Shown piece by piece: positions 10,658 to 21,810 of a stretch of 64,000 nt of DNA (its first letter is position 1; the number at the start of each line of letters is the position of its first letter). The notes below the pieces were generated by a model, which made no database searches, was not told the DNA's origin, and saw only the letters and a list, made by a program, of their open reading frames with translations. The position numbers and the translations under genes are program-made. Source of the stretch: Glebionis coronaria (taxonomy: Eukaryota > Streptophyta > Magnoliopsida > Asterales > Asteraceae); assembly GCA_025667525.1 (NCBI GenBank), contig CM046878.1, positions 93,511,237 to 93,575,236 of the forward strand, given 5' to 3'.

Positions 10658-13600
10658 ATATCATGTCTTTCAACTCTTGTGGATTGGGATTGGGTAAATG
10701 TAAAGCTATTGCAAAGCTCTATAACAAGCACAAAGTTTCTTTTCTTGGCATTCAAGAAACTCATTCTCCCAAGGTAGATCCTTTTAAGGTGAAGAGCTCT
10801 TGGGGTAATTTCCATTTTGACTATGCGGAATGCCCCTCTTCTGGTAGATCAGGAGGTTTGGTTTCTATTTGGGACCCGAATATATTTTCAAAGACTGAAG
10901 TTTCTTCCTTTGATCATATCCTCATTGTTGAAGGTATCTGGATATCTACCAATACACGTTGTTTCATGATTAACGTTTATGCTCCACAAGAAGATAGGAA
11001 AAAAAGAAACTCTTTGGAACAAGATTATTGATTTCAAGGCGAATAACCCAGGTCACTATTTCATATTTGGTGATTTTAACGTTGTCCGATATGCCACTAA
11101 AAGAATAGGTACGATTTTCAACCCCACTTCTGCCAATGTTTTCAACAAGTTTATTCATGATGCTAATCTTTGGGACATTCCACTTGGGGGCCATTTATTT
11201 ACTCGAACTAACAAACGAGGAGATAAATTAAGCAAGCTCGATCGTTTCCTCGTTTCAGATGGTCTAACTCCCATCACTCAGAACTATTCAACTTTGGTTT
11301 TGGATTGTCTCATCTCAGATCATAGACCCATTTTGTTATCTCCTTTGAAGGTTGATTTTGGGCCCATCCCATTTAAACTTTTCAACTCTTGGCTCCAAGA
11401 AACACATCTCAACGCCACTGTTACCGACTTCTGGGTTCAACATGTCCCTAATGTCCATTGTACAAATCCCATTATTTCTTTCAAAAACAAAATGAAAGAC
11501 TTAAAACCTGTTATTAAAGCATGGTCTAAAAACAGGAATAATTCTCAGTATAGGGAGAAAGAGGATCTCATCAAGAAGATCAAGGATTTTGATGAATGTG
11601 TTGCTACACGTTCTAACCATACAATGGATGCCTCTCTCAGACCTTCTTGGATCGATAAACTTCGAGACATTGTTGATAAGGAAAACCATGATTTTGCACA
11701 AAAAGCGAAAATCAATTGGGCCATTGAAGCGGATGAAAACAGCAAGTTCTGTCATGCCATCATCAATAAGAAGCGTCGGTACTTATCTATTCAAGGGATA
11801 AAATTAGACGGTCAGTGGATTGAGGATCCCATCGATATCAAGGAAGCTTTGCTCACTTTCTATGAAAATAAATTCCAAAAAGTTGAAGTGGCAAAAGTTA
11901 CCAGTAGAAGTTCTTTCTATAAATCTCTTAGTGATGACCAAAATGATTACCTTGCTTCTCCATGTTCTGAATTAGAGATCAAAGAAGCCATTTGGGATTG
12001 TGGTTCGGACAAATCCCCGGGGCCGGACGGTTTCACTTTTGCTTTCTACAAAAAGTTTTGGGATATGATCAAAGGCGAAATTCTGGAGTTTGTACATCAT
12101 TTTTTCAGCTCTGGTATTTTACCTCGTGGATGCAACGCTTCTTTTATATCTCTTATCCAAAAAGTTCCAAACCCTATGGTGATTAGCGACTTCCGTCCCA
12201 TTAGCCTTATAGGGGCCCAGTACAAAATCATTGCTAAAGTTTTGGCAAATCGTTTAGCATGTGTAATTGATTCTATCATAAGCCAGGAACAATCTGCTTT
12301 TGTCAAAAATCGACAGATTCTCGACGGGCCTCTCATGATTAGTGAAGTAATCCAATGGTGCAAGCGTAAAAAGGCTAAGCTCATGATTTTTAAAATCGAT
12401 TTTGAAAAAGCCTTCGATACTATTTCATGGGACTTTTTATTCCAGGTCATGCATTTTATGGGATTCAATGAAACATGGATAAAGTGGATTTCTGGTTGCT
12501 TAAATTCAGCCACTTCTTCGATCCTCATCAACGGAAGCCCTACTCGTGAATTCAACATTCAACGTGGTCTTCGGCAAGGGGACCCTTTATCCCCTTTTCT
12601 CTTCATCATCGCTATGGAAGGTTTACATGTCGCGATAAATGATGCCATGGCAGCTGGTCTATACAAAGGTTTTAAAATTAACCATTTGAGTATATCTCAC
12701 TTTTTCTTCGCGGATGACGCTTTGTTCGTTGGTGAATGGACGCGTTATAACGTTCAAAACTTGGTCACGATTATGGAGTGTTTCCACCGTTTCTCTGGTC
12801 TTAAGATCAATTATAAAAAATCTAACCTCCTTGGAATAGGTGTGCCGTATGAAGAGGTCGAATTCCTTGCCACTCTCACAGGTTGTAACGCTATGGGATC
12901 TCCTTTTTATTATCTTGGTCTTCCTATTGACAGAAACATGGCTCTTGTCAAAAGTTGGGATCCAATCATTGATAAGTTTACCAAAAGGCTATCTACTTGG
13001 AAAGCCTCGCTTCTTTCCATTGGTGGTAGATCCACTCTTATCACTTCGGTGCTAGGCGCTTTAGGTACGTATTATTTCTCTCTTTTCCCGATGCCTATTT
13101 GTGTGTATAAGAAGCTGGAATCTATTAGATCTAAGTTTTTTTGGGGTAGCAAAGAAAACACCAAAAAGATTCCTTGGATTGCTTGGAATTTGATTCTTGC
13201 TGGAAAGAATAAAGGCGGCCTTGGCATCGGCAGTTTATACTCCCTTAACCATGCCCTTATTCAAAAATGGCGTTGGCGTTTCCTTAATAACCAAGACGCT
13301 CTTTGGGTTCGTTTGATTGCTGCTATTCATGGTACAAATGAGGATGCTTCCTCTTTCTTCAGTAATATTAAAACCATCGGGGTTTGGGGCAGAATTATTG
13401 GATCCATCAACACGATGCATGACAAAGGTTTCATTCCTCTTTCCTCTTTGAGGAGGCGCGTTAATAGTGGTACATCTACAAAGTTTTGGCATGATATCTG
13501 GATTGGCAACATAGCTCTCAGAAATGAATTTCCTCGCCTCTATCGCCTTAGCACGAACAAAGATTCTATGATTCGCGATTGCTGGAACCAAGGATGGAAT

Positions 13601-14293
13601 TTCACCTGGTCTCGAAACATCAATAGTGGCACCAATGCTATACATCTCGCTAATCTTCACAACATGCTGTCAGGTATAAACCTTTCTGATCATGCTGATA
13701 CTTGGGTTTGGAGCATCAAACCCCCTGTTTTCTTGGTTAAAGATGCCCGCAAACACATCGATAATCTTCTTCTTCCTGATGGAGGTGACGAAACTAGATG
13801 GAACAGTTCGCTTCCTAAAAAGATTAATATTTTTATCTGGAGGACTTTGCGTGACTGGTTACCCTCCAGGTGGAATCTTAGTCGGAAAGGTATTGACATT
13901 GCTTCTATTTCCTGTCCTATTTGTGATCAAGGGATTGAAACTTCTCATCATACTTTGTGGACCTGCTCGTTGGCTACAACGGTTTGGATTCGTGTTCTAA
14001 ATTGGTTAGACCTTTCCATTCCTACTATTTCTTCTATCAAAGATCTATATGCTTGGATTGATGAGTTTCCTTCCAAAAAGAAGATGATTTTAGATATCAT
14101 TTGCAGCGTGGTTTTGTGGTCATTATGGAATTTTCGTAACGAAATGATCTTCAGTATCGATACTCCTAGACGCAATCTTCTCTTTGATAAGATTGTTGAT
14201 TGCTCCTTTAGATGGTTCTCTACTAGAAACAAAATGTATTCTTTTTCTTTGAACAATTGGATTATGAATCCTTTAGAGGACTACTCTTTGTAA
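10654..14293 (+). pseudogene. LINE ORF2: endonuclease, reverse transcriptase, zf-RVT (one frameshift)
   Basis: The apurinic-like endonuclease starts at 10654 (MNIMSFNSCGLG) with QETHS, YAPQED, GDFNVVR, LDRFLVS and SDHRPILL, so its catalytic residues are all visible. The frame changes by one base in the A-run at about 10999-11005. From there 14293 is reached without a stop. RT motifs: KSPGPDGF, FRPISLIGAQYKIIAKVLANRL region, KIDFEKAFDTISWDF, GLRQGDPLSPFLF, and the catalytic FADDALF. A C-terminal zf-RVT domain (LPKKINIFIWR, CPICDQG...HTLWTC) ends the protein; no RNase H follows. The intact reading would be about 1,210 residues. The lesion sits in a homopolymer, so a sequencing or assembly error is possible. 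Confidence 0.93.
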
Positions 14294-14317
14294 TTTTCTA
14301 GCGCCTTGCTAGTTTTG

Positions 14318-14343
14318 AATAAAATTTGCCGTTCAAAAAAAAA
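14318..14343 (+). terminator. LINE polyadenylation signal and poly(A) tail
   Basis: AATAAA at 14318-14323 is followed 11 bases later by nine A residues that mark the 3' end of the LINE copy. Confidence 0.7.
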
Positions 14344-14462
14344 TATTAAAACCAATTAATACATAATAGTTTTTTTGAGAGATAATTTTTTTTGAAAGAT
14401 ACATAATAGTTAAAATACACTTAAAAATAAAATAATTAATCCTAATTAATTAATATAACCAA

Positions 14463-14987
14463 TCTATACTACTATATAAAACATTTAACCCTTTTTCTAT
14501 AATTAGAAGTTTTAAAAATTAAGCCTCAAACATTTCTTATATTAGAAAGATTTATCTTTTACTAAAACAATTAAAGCATAGTAAAAGTCTAGAAATAATT
14601 GTAACTCAATACAATTTTGTAACGGAAAATCTAAGCGTTTTTAAGTATAAATTAGAAGTTAGAACAAAAAATTAAATGTCCTAATCATGCTGTAACTTAA
14701 TCCATAAAAGCATTTTTAAAGCCCATTGTCGAACAACTTTATGGAAACAATTAAATTTTAAGTATATAAAGTCTAAAAAATCTTAAAACACAAATGTAAA
14801 ATATGCAAAACATAACCATCTGTCTCTCTCAACCAACATCCGCTGTCGGCGACTTTGAGGTGCCAAAAAAACTGTGATCGTTGTCTCCAGAAAAGATCAT
14901 TTTTGTAATCGTGGTTACGTGGTTTAGCCAAATCCACCAAACTTGTCACCGGCTACCCGCCGCCGCATTGTGCTGGTAGCCGGCTAG
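14463..14987 (+). mobile_element. Candidate short non-autonomous Helitron
   Basis: Begins TCTATACTACTATATAAAA after an A and ends in CTAG before a T, as Helitrons inserting between A and T do. A 9-bp perfect stem (CCGGCTACC at 14949-14957, GGTAGCCGG at 14975-14983) directly abuts the terminal CTAG. The hairpin is closer to the end than usual. No coding sequence is seen. Confidence 0.4.
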
Positions 14988-15582
14988 TATACCTCATTAC
15001 TTAAAATACAATTATATATACACATTATACACCAATTAAAAGTATATATCTATAAGAGCGTATGTATTTTGTCTACCTAAAATAATGGTGTAGATTGTTT
15101 TGAAACCAAACCGGACCAACGAGTTACAATCAGTTCAACTAGTGAAAAAGCCGTCACAATAAGAACCGATGAGACTTCATCGAAACCAATAAAAACATTC
15201 CCATTACATAAATATGTACTATTTTTATGACTCATAAATTTGTACTACTTATAACAGAGATTGCAATTTGTCCCCAAAATTTAAAGTAGTACACCCCTAC
15301 AAGATTTTGTGATACAAACTTATTCGTAACATGTACACATAATTATTGGTATAAACTATAATTTTTACATAAAACTATTTGAATTATCCCCAAATGTAAG
15401 TTTAATATTAAACGTGTGTTTTATTTTGAATCATTCTATTTTTTTATATATTTGCATATTCGAAAACACATATCGTCTATGTATGTATTTTGTTACAAGT
15501 TTAGTGAAATACTAATTATTTTGCTAATTAATTCGATTAAATTGTACATATCAAAATAAAAAGATTTTAAGGTTATTATAAT
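14988..15582. other. AT-rich intergenic sequence
   Basis: No ORF, repeat structure or recognisable element was seen here. Confidence 0.5.
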
Positions 15583-15925
15583 CACTACTACACAAACAAC
15601 TTTTACGCACAGAATTTTTCCCACGGAACAAAAACAGTGGGAAATTTAACACGGTATTCCCACGTATTTCCCACCAAAATGACAAAAAGAGTATCCGTGG
15701 GAAATCCGTGGGAAATTTCCCACAGAAGCGTTGACCAAGTTTTCCGTGGGAAATTTGTGGGAAAGTCGTGAAAAATTACCCACGGATTTCCCACGGAACA
15801 CGCATTATTTTTGTAATTTTTACATTTGTGGGAAAGTCGTGTCATTTTCCCATGGATTTCCCACTATTTATACACCCGTGGGAAAATTGTGGCAAATTTC
15901 CCTCGGATTTCCCACTATTTACACT
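15583..15925 (+). mobile_element. CACTA (En/Spm) transposon terminus with subterminal repeats
   Basis: Starts with CACTACTACACAAAC, a CACTA-type terminal inverted repeat. About 330 bp follow, densely packed with TTTCCCACGG-type motifs in both orientations (roughly 20 TTTCCCAC or GTGGGAAA units). Such subterminal repeats bind the transposase in CACTA elements. No matching right terminus (a GTAGTAGTG end) was found downstream, so this is a single end or an old truncated copy. Confidence 0.7.
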
Positions 15926-16031
15926 TTTTATTTGTTAATTATAATATGGACGGGGAGGTGTCTGAGGTTCCAACACCGGTAAAAGGTGTTGAGTATCGGT
16001 TATCTTTAAGTGTTACTCCTTAGGTGAAAAT

Positions 16032-16414
16032 TGTTGGAATTCACGAGTAAACTTAAATATAATTTAGGGACTTAAGTGTATTTGTGATATATAGATTAGG
16101 AATAGGCTAGTATTAGGAATTATTTAGGCTAACCTCCATAAGTTGGTTTATAGGAAGTTTCTTATTTGACTTAAGGAGGTGCCTACCCTTCATCCCTATA
16201 ACGAGGGATGAAGGGGATCCTAGTTCATTGAATTCTTATTCCTCAATGTAGTCTTTATTAGGGTTATTAGTAAAGAGGGGCTTGAGGGTATGTCGTGTGC
16301 ATATATTATTGTCGGTTCTTTATATTCTATCGTGTTCGTTACTTGTGCTGGATACAACTGGCGATCTAGCGGTTCCGTGTCATCGAACTTCGGGTTTGTT
16401 TTCGGTGTCTTACA
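16032..16414 (+). repeat. Candidate solo Copia-type LTR (383 bp)
   Basis: Runs from TGTTGGAATTC to TTACA and is flanked by AAAAT on the left and ATAAT on the right, an imperfect 5-bp target duplication. It includes a TATA-like stretch (GTTTATAGG). No PBS, PPT or internal domain adjoins it. Confidence 0.4.
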
Positions 16415-16694
16415 ATAATATATGCATTAATATGTTGTATTACTTAAATTTGATTTTATTTGGTACATTAATAAGAGGTACAATATGTTGTTGTAGTTGT
16501 ATTACTTAAAATTTTGGCATTTATTAAGGAGTGAGATACAAATATGCTTAAAGAGTAGTATAGATAGTTGTACATTATGCGCGTATACTGTTGCAAGTTG
16601 ATAATCATCATTTTTAATAATAGTAGTGGTTTTCTTTTAATATGTAGCATAGATTCAAGGAAATATATAAAATATATTAAATGCACAATGTATC

Positions 16695-16955
16695 TACTAC
16701 ATCCGTCTCATATTAAGTGTCCACTATGAAATATTCCAAGTCTTTGTTCTTGAACTTTGACCATAAATATCTGTATTTGTGTTATGTAATACTTGATGAA
16801 ACTTATATGAATAGATTCGGTTTTAAAATATATTTTCATTTGTATAATTTTTATCAAGTATTATATAACATAAATAAAAATATTTACAGTCAAAATAAGA
16901 TAAAAAAAACTTTGAAAAAGTCAAACTAGACACTTATTATGGGACGGAGGGAGTA
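16695..16955. mobile_element. Stowaway-like MITE 1
   Basis: TIRs are TACTACATCCGTCTCA on the left and the complement of GGGACGGAGGGAGTA on the right, with TA at both ends, as for Tc1/Mariner-derived Stowaway MITEs. Its body shares a TGTTATGTAATACTTGATGAA-type core with the two other MITEs in the window. No coding capacity. Confidence 0.85.
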
Positions 16956-17189
16956 TAATTTATACACGTGTGTCTCTGCAATAAAGAAATTTTATCCACA
17001 CATGTGAAATGCGCTTGCATCTCAAGTCTCTAATTCTTACCTTTGTATTTTTAGACAATGGGTAAAATATTGATGGTTGAGCGGGTACAAATGTGGAAGG
17101 TGACACTTCCTTACTTTCCGGTTAGGTGGTGAGCATGTATTCAATGGGTGTAAGTTTATTTTCTTCAAGACCTTTGTTATGTTTTGCTT

Positions 17190-17799
17190 TACCCATCTTT
17201 ACTACCTCTTACTCAACTATCTCTTCTTGTGGTTCTCTCTCTATCAAGAATTTCACAAAAATCATCTACCTCATCTCTTAACATTGTCAACTCAATCTTG
17301 AGTGTACCAAGTGCAAAATCAACCGTGCACCAAGTTTCTCGAAAAAGTTGGTATCCAAAGACAACTTAAGGCTCACTGATATTCACATGATTGATGATCA
17401 GAAACTTCATCAAGAAGTTATAGCCATGAATGTCTACTATAACTTCTGTAACCACTCTTCTTCCATATTCCGTATAACCCAAACACACAAAACCAAGCTT
17501 CCTAGCATTTCCTCTGGCATGTAATTGCTAAGATATGTCAATCCATGCTCCTTGATTATTATGTTGCATCGAATAGTGAACCTCATCATAGGCTCGCAAT
17601 AGGCGCAATATGACGCTCTAAAAATGCCACCTTTTGGTGTCAAACTTCTTTAATCAACACGATACTATGAGGAAGAGCTTCCAATAACTCCATCTCTTCT
17701 TCACTTTTTTCAATCTTTGTAATGCTCGAGTCACATTCGTTACTCAACTCTCTCTCCAAGTTATTTAAGTAAGCGAAAATCTCGCTTAGAGTTTTCATG
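17190..17799 (-). pseudogene. Decayed retroelement-like ORF (gag/protease-like), old minus-strand element
   Basis: From an ATG at 17799 the minus strand reads MKTLSEIFAYLNNLEREL and 53 codons to a stop. After a frame change it continues as TPKGGIFRASYCAYCEPMM to 17437. A further open segment in another frame holds NFLMKFLIINHVN and VVFGYQLF, loosely like the end of a retropepsin-type domain. Several stops and frame changes make this a pseudogene. It lies about 0.8 kb downstream (in its own sense) of an Asp-type PBS, the expected place for gag. Assignment to a Gypsy element is inferred from that position. Confidence 0.4.
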
Positions 17800-18635
17800 T
17801 TTTAGTAATTAACTAAACAAACAATACAACACAACATCACAACCGTTAGCATTAGAGTTAGCATAATATAATATATAAATGAGAAAAATAATTAACAAGG
17901 TAAACACACATGTTAAACATTTTTAGAGAAACAAGAAAAACAAACATTTAATACAAATAAATAAAAATAAAATAAATAAATAAATAAAATTTTATTTTTT
18001 TATATGTGCATGTTCAGAAGCAGCCACCACTTGGCTAGGGCAGCCACTGACGAATCATACTTCGCAGAAGGAGCCGTTTCAGCCGTTGGTAGCAACCGGC
18101 GGCGAAACACACTTCGAGGGGGCAACCGTTTTGGCCGCTGACGAAACGTGTTTCGTAGTCGCAGCCGCACCAGCGAGCTAGGGGAGCCGCCGACGCGTGC
18201 AATTTTCAGAAATCTCAATTTTTTTTAATTTTTCAAATCTTTTAATTTTAGTTGTTCTAATTTTTTTCTTGTGAGTAAACTTTCTTAAAACATTAAAACT
18301 AACATGTTTAATAAAAACACGTTTATTTAATTGCTAAAAATAATTTATTCTAGCTTAATCCAACCACCACCTTTTTATTTTTTTTTCTTTTCTTGAAAAC
18401 TTACTATGCACTTCTTTTGAAATAAACACATAACTAAACAAAAATATTAAAATATGCAATCACAAACATCACAAAATACATAAGATATCTTATTATAAAA
18501 CAAAGATTTACAAAAATTTAGTAAAATTTTCATTTCTTCATTATAAATATAAAAACTAAATTTTCAACAACGCTACTAATTTATATTGTTATATCATGAA
18601 AAATAAATAAATCCCCGACAACGGAACCAAAAACT
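17800..18635 (-). other. Leader region of old Athila/Tat-type element, with primer binding site
   Basis: At 18611-18629, in the minus sense, TGGTTCCGTTGTCGGGGAT resembles the tRNA-Asp-type PBS (TGGCGCCGTTGCCGGGGAT) at 16 of 19 positions. Between it and the gag-like ORF is an A/T-rich leader with one GC-rich tract (18010-18190) containing repeated GCAGCC and CGAAAC words. Confidence 0.55.
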
Positions 18636-20700
18636 TGATGCACGTCTTGCACTCGTAGTTTTAAATTTGTAATAAAGACTTAATAACTCATTAACAACGC
18701 ATATGAGCAAGTATACTTGTGCAATTGTAGCAAAGTCGAGAAAGTCAGGTTCGTCCCAAGCGATTTAGGTATAATCATTATATAGAAATGGTATAAGTAA
18801 TAAGATTGTCACCATCGTTATTACCACATAAATTAAGAAGCTTAAAGAAATCATATAAAAAATAATGCAAGTGTGAATTCCACTTCATCCATCCTTGGAT
18901 ATGTTTACTTCATCCATCCTTGGATATTTTAACATGTTTGGTTAACAATATGAATCACAAATCATAAGTATATGAGTTCTAATCCATGGTGTTTTTCATA
19001 AAATCCATATTAACAAGTTGATCAAGATGAGCCCTTTCGACATATGAACATCTTTTTCAACTACAAATTATTTCCATTTGTTGAAAAGATCATAAGATAA
19101 GTTTGGTTAAACGGGTCCTTTTGACCTTTGTCCGTGATAAATTTGCAACAAGTCTTTTTAAACGGTTCATCACGGTGTGTGTCAATCACCAAGAAACCAT
19201 ACCAATTCATGCATAAATCTTTTGGAATAAAGCTTACAGGAAATCCTTTCGACCTCTAAATCTAATTAAGCTATATTTGACCGATTATCAAGACATGTTC
19301 AAGAATTTAACAACCTTACTAATAAAAAAAAGATTCTCATGATCATATTAAAAACTCTCTTTTTGGAATCCATTTCATTAACACTAGAAGTTCATTAGTA
19401 AGAAATGTACTCCCTCCGTCCTAAAATTATAGTCTTACTTTCACTTTTTCGGTTTTTCATCCAACTTTGACCTAAAATAGTTTTGTTTGTGTTGTATAAT
19501 ACTTAATGAAAAATATATGAATTGATTTGTTTTTAAAGGTATTTTGATTGTTATAATTTTTATCAAGTATTATATAACACAAACAAAAATATATAAGGTC
19601 AAAGTTGGAAAAGAAAGAAATAAAAAATCAATGTGGGACTATAATTTTGGGACGGAGTGGGTACCAAAATGAGTTCCAAATGAATAAACAAGAAAAGTAG
19701 GACTTAGAGCAATCCTAGGCCTCCAATCAAACACTATTCCGAACTATTCGAATCACCCAAACTTGTTGGAAATCCGTCTTTCAACCTCATAGAAACTAGT
19801 AGGTTTTAGAGCTCTTTTAGGATTATCAATTTGGTGGCATAGCTTTTGTCAAGGGTTAAAATTATCAATGGAGATGAAAAAACTAAAACTAGCACCCTTA
19901 GGTCAAATTTATACATGAAATTGGCTTGGAAGATAGTCAAATGACGTAGGGAAGTAATGGAAGATAAATGACCAGACTCCCATTATTTTACCCACTTACT
20001 GGCTTCATAATGAAACTTTAAATGTAACATACGTTTAGGCAGCCGTCGGCTCCGTCATGCTCAACAACTAGTGGCTGCTCCACTTCGATGGTGGTTGCTA
20101 CACATCGATGGTGGTTGCTCCACCCTTTTCATAATCTTTTAAAATCTTTCATTTCAACCCTTCTTCTTTATTTCTTCAATAATTTTTAAACATTATTCAA
20201 AACTTTATTCTTTAGCACATGAAGCTATCATTCTTCCTTCTCTCTAGCCTTTATTTCTCTAATTCTCTCTTTTTCTTCGTCATTTGTTTTTTTGTCACAT
20301 TTCTTTGTCTCGGCCAACTACGAATACAAAGACCAAACTTTGCATAATATTAGCAATATAAGTTCGTTTATTAACCAAATATTCCTTACAAAACTGTAGA
20401 TAACTAAACGCTCAGATTTTTTTTCAAACTAGAAACGTATATGCTACCAAAACATAAACTTCATTTATAACGTATATAGCATGTCTGAAATCATACATTA
20501 TTAAAAGTGTTAACTTGCGAAATACATTACAAAAACTCTTTAAGCTTGGTAAAGAAATTATTCTGCGACTTAGGGGCATTCCAAACTGAAAACAAATGAT
20601 GGAAATGAGAAGCTCGTTAGCTAACCCGTGAGCTACACCATTTAGACCCATCATGCCCCATAATAACATGTACTTGGCTTAATCTTACAAACCTGCAAAA
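18636..20700 (-). repeat. Probable LTR of the old Athila/Tat-type element (far end not found)
   Basis: Begins TGATGCACGTC seven bases from the PBS and contains no ORF, as expected for a long LTR. The outer boundary could not be set, so the right coordinate is approximate. A Stowaway MITE (19408-19663) is nested in it. A 21-bp tandem duplication around CGATGGTGGTTGCT lies at about 20082-20125. Confidence 0.4.
19408..19663. mobile_element. Stowaway-like MITE 2
   Basis: TACTCCCTCCGTCC at the left end and GGGACGGAGTGGGTA at the right end form TIRs flanked by TA. The interior is closely related to MITE 3. Confidence 0.88.
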
Positions 20701-21211
20701 CATGACATTGTGAACGGTAAGTCTATAAGACTTAGTGAGATAACGGAGCTAGAATAGACGCATGTTGAACATAAACATGATATATAAACATATAACTTCT
20801 AGCGCGTCTAGCGCAACTTCTTTACTTGGCCACTTGGTCATGCCCGATGTCTAACTAGTCCTTGTATCATACTTGACTTGCATCATGACCACGAAGATAA
20901 TTAAACTACATTCTTCAACATACAGACATGAAGATCGATAAATGTAACATAATTAGTGGACAATTTGATAATATGTAGGTATTACAATCTTTATCTTAAT
21001 CTCCATGAAGCTAATAACGGGTATAAATGCACATGGTCATGGGCTAAGAATATGTACCACTTTTCACTAATCATATCCGATACTCTAATTTAGCTATTAA
21101 CTACGTCGTAAGACTACTTCGAAGCTGATTACTAACTTGACTACTAACTTGACAATAATTCTAAGTCAAAAGATACTACTCACACTGTAAACACACATGA
21201 CAATGAATATT
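20700..21211. other. Intergenic sequence
   Basis: No gene or element boundary was recognised between the old LTR and the minisatellite. Confidence 0.4.
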
Positions 21212-21810
21212 ACAACCTCGTTCAACGTGATCACTTGATTTGATTATATGAACACTAAAGTCAACATGAGTACTTGATATGACTATATAACCAATTAGGT
21301 CAACGTGATTACTTTGATTTGGCAATATGACCACTAAGGTCAACATGAGTACTTGACATGATAATATGACCAATCGGGTCAACGTGATTACTTGACTTAG
21401 CAATATGACCACCAAGGTCAACATGAGTACTTGACATGATAATATGACTAATCGGGTCAACATGATTACTTTACTTGATGATATGTCCACTAAGGTCAAC
21501 ATGAGTACTTTACATGATAATATGACCAATCGGGTCAACATGATTTTTTGACTTGGTAATATGACCACTAGGGTCAACATGAGTACTTGGCATGATAATG
21601 TGACCATTCGGGTCAATGTGATTACTTAACTTGGAAATATGACCACTAGGGTCAACATGAGAACTTGACGCTTGACATGATAACATGAGTAATTAGGTTA
21701 ACATGATAATTTAACATGTATTCATAACCATTCGAGTTAACTTGCTATTAGCATGATATTATAACCATACAAGTCAACATGGTATTAAATATGACCATAC
21801 AGGTCAACAT
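21212..21810. repeat. Minisatellite, left part: 39-bp units in a 78-bp alternating pattern
   Basis: Units alternate between one starting GTCAACATGAGTACTTGACA and one starting GTCAACGTGATTACTTGAC, each ending in ATATGACCA-TCGG or ATATGACCAC-AAG, so the repeat is a 39-bp monomer with a 78-bp dimer. Because 39 is a multiple of 3 the array stays open in several frames, but this is not a protein. Towards 21810 the units degenerate and shift to the 30-bp form that continues after the solo LTR. Confidence 0.92.

Larger units (their letters stand above)
10020..14343 (+). mobile_element. L1-type LINE (non-LTR retrotransposon), 5' end displaced by element A
   Basis: Consists of the end of ORF1, a full ORF2 (endonuclease, RT, zf-RVT) and a short 3' UTR with AATAAA (14318-14323) and an A9 tail (14335-14343). 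The 5' UTR and the start of ORF1 are separated by the insertion of Gypsy element A at 10019/10020, so they should lie left of the window. The LINE is therefore older than element A. Coding quality is high, with a single frameshift. Confidence 0.93.

Noticed and set aside
20884..20890. GCATCA as the outer border of the old LTR starting at 18636
   Set aside because: A six-base match to the TGATGC end is too weak; no duplicated flank or neighbouring PPT supports it.
21176..21616. 146-codon ORF of 26-residue repeats on the minus strand
   Set aside because: It is the 39-bp minisatellite read in frame; the period is a multiple of three, so every frame stays open. There is no other sign of coding.
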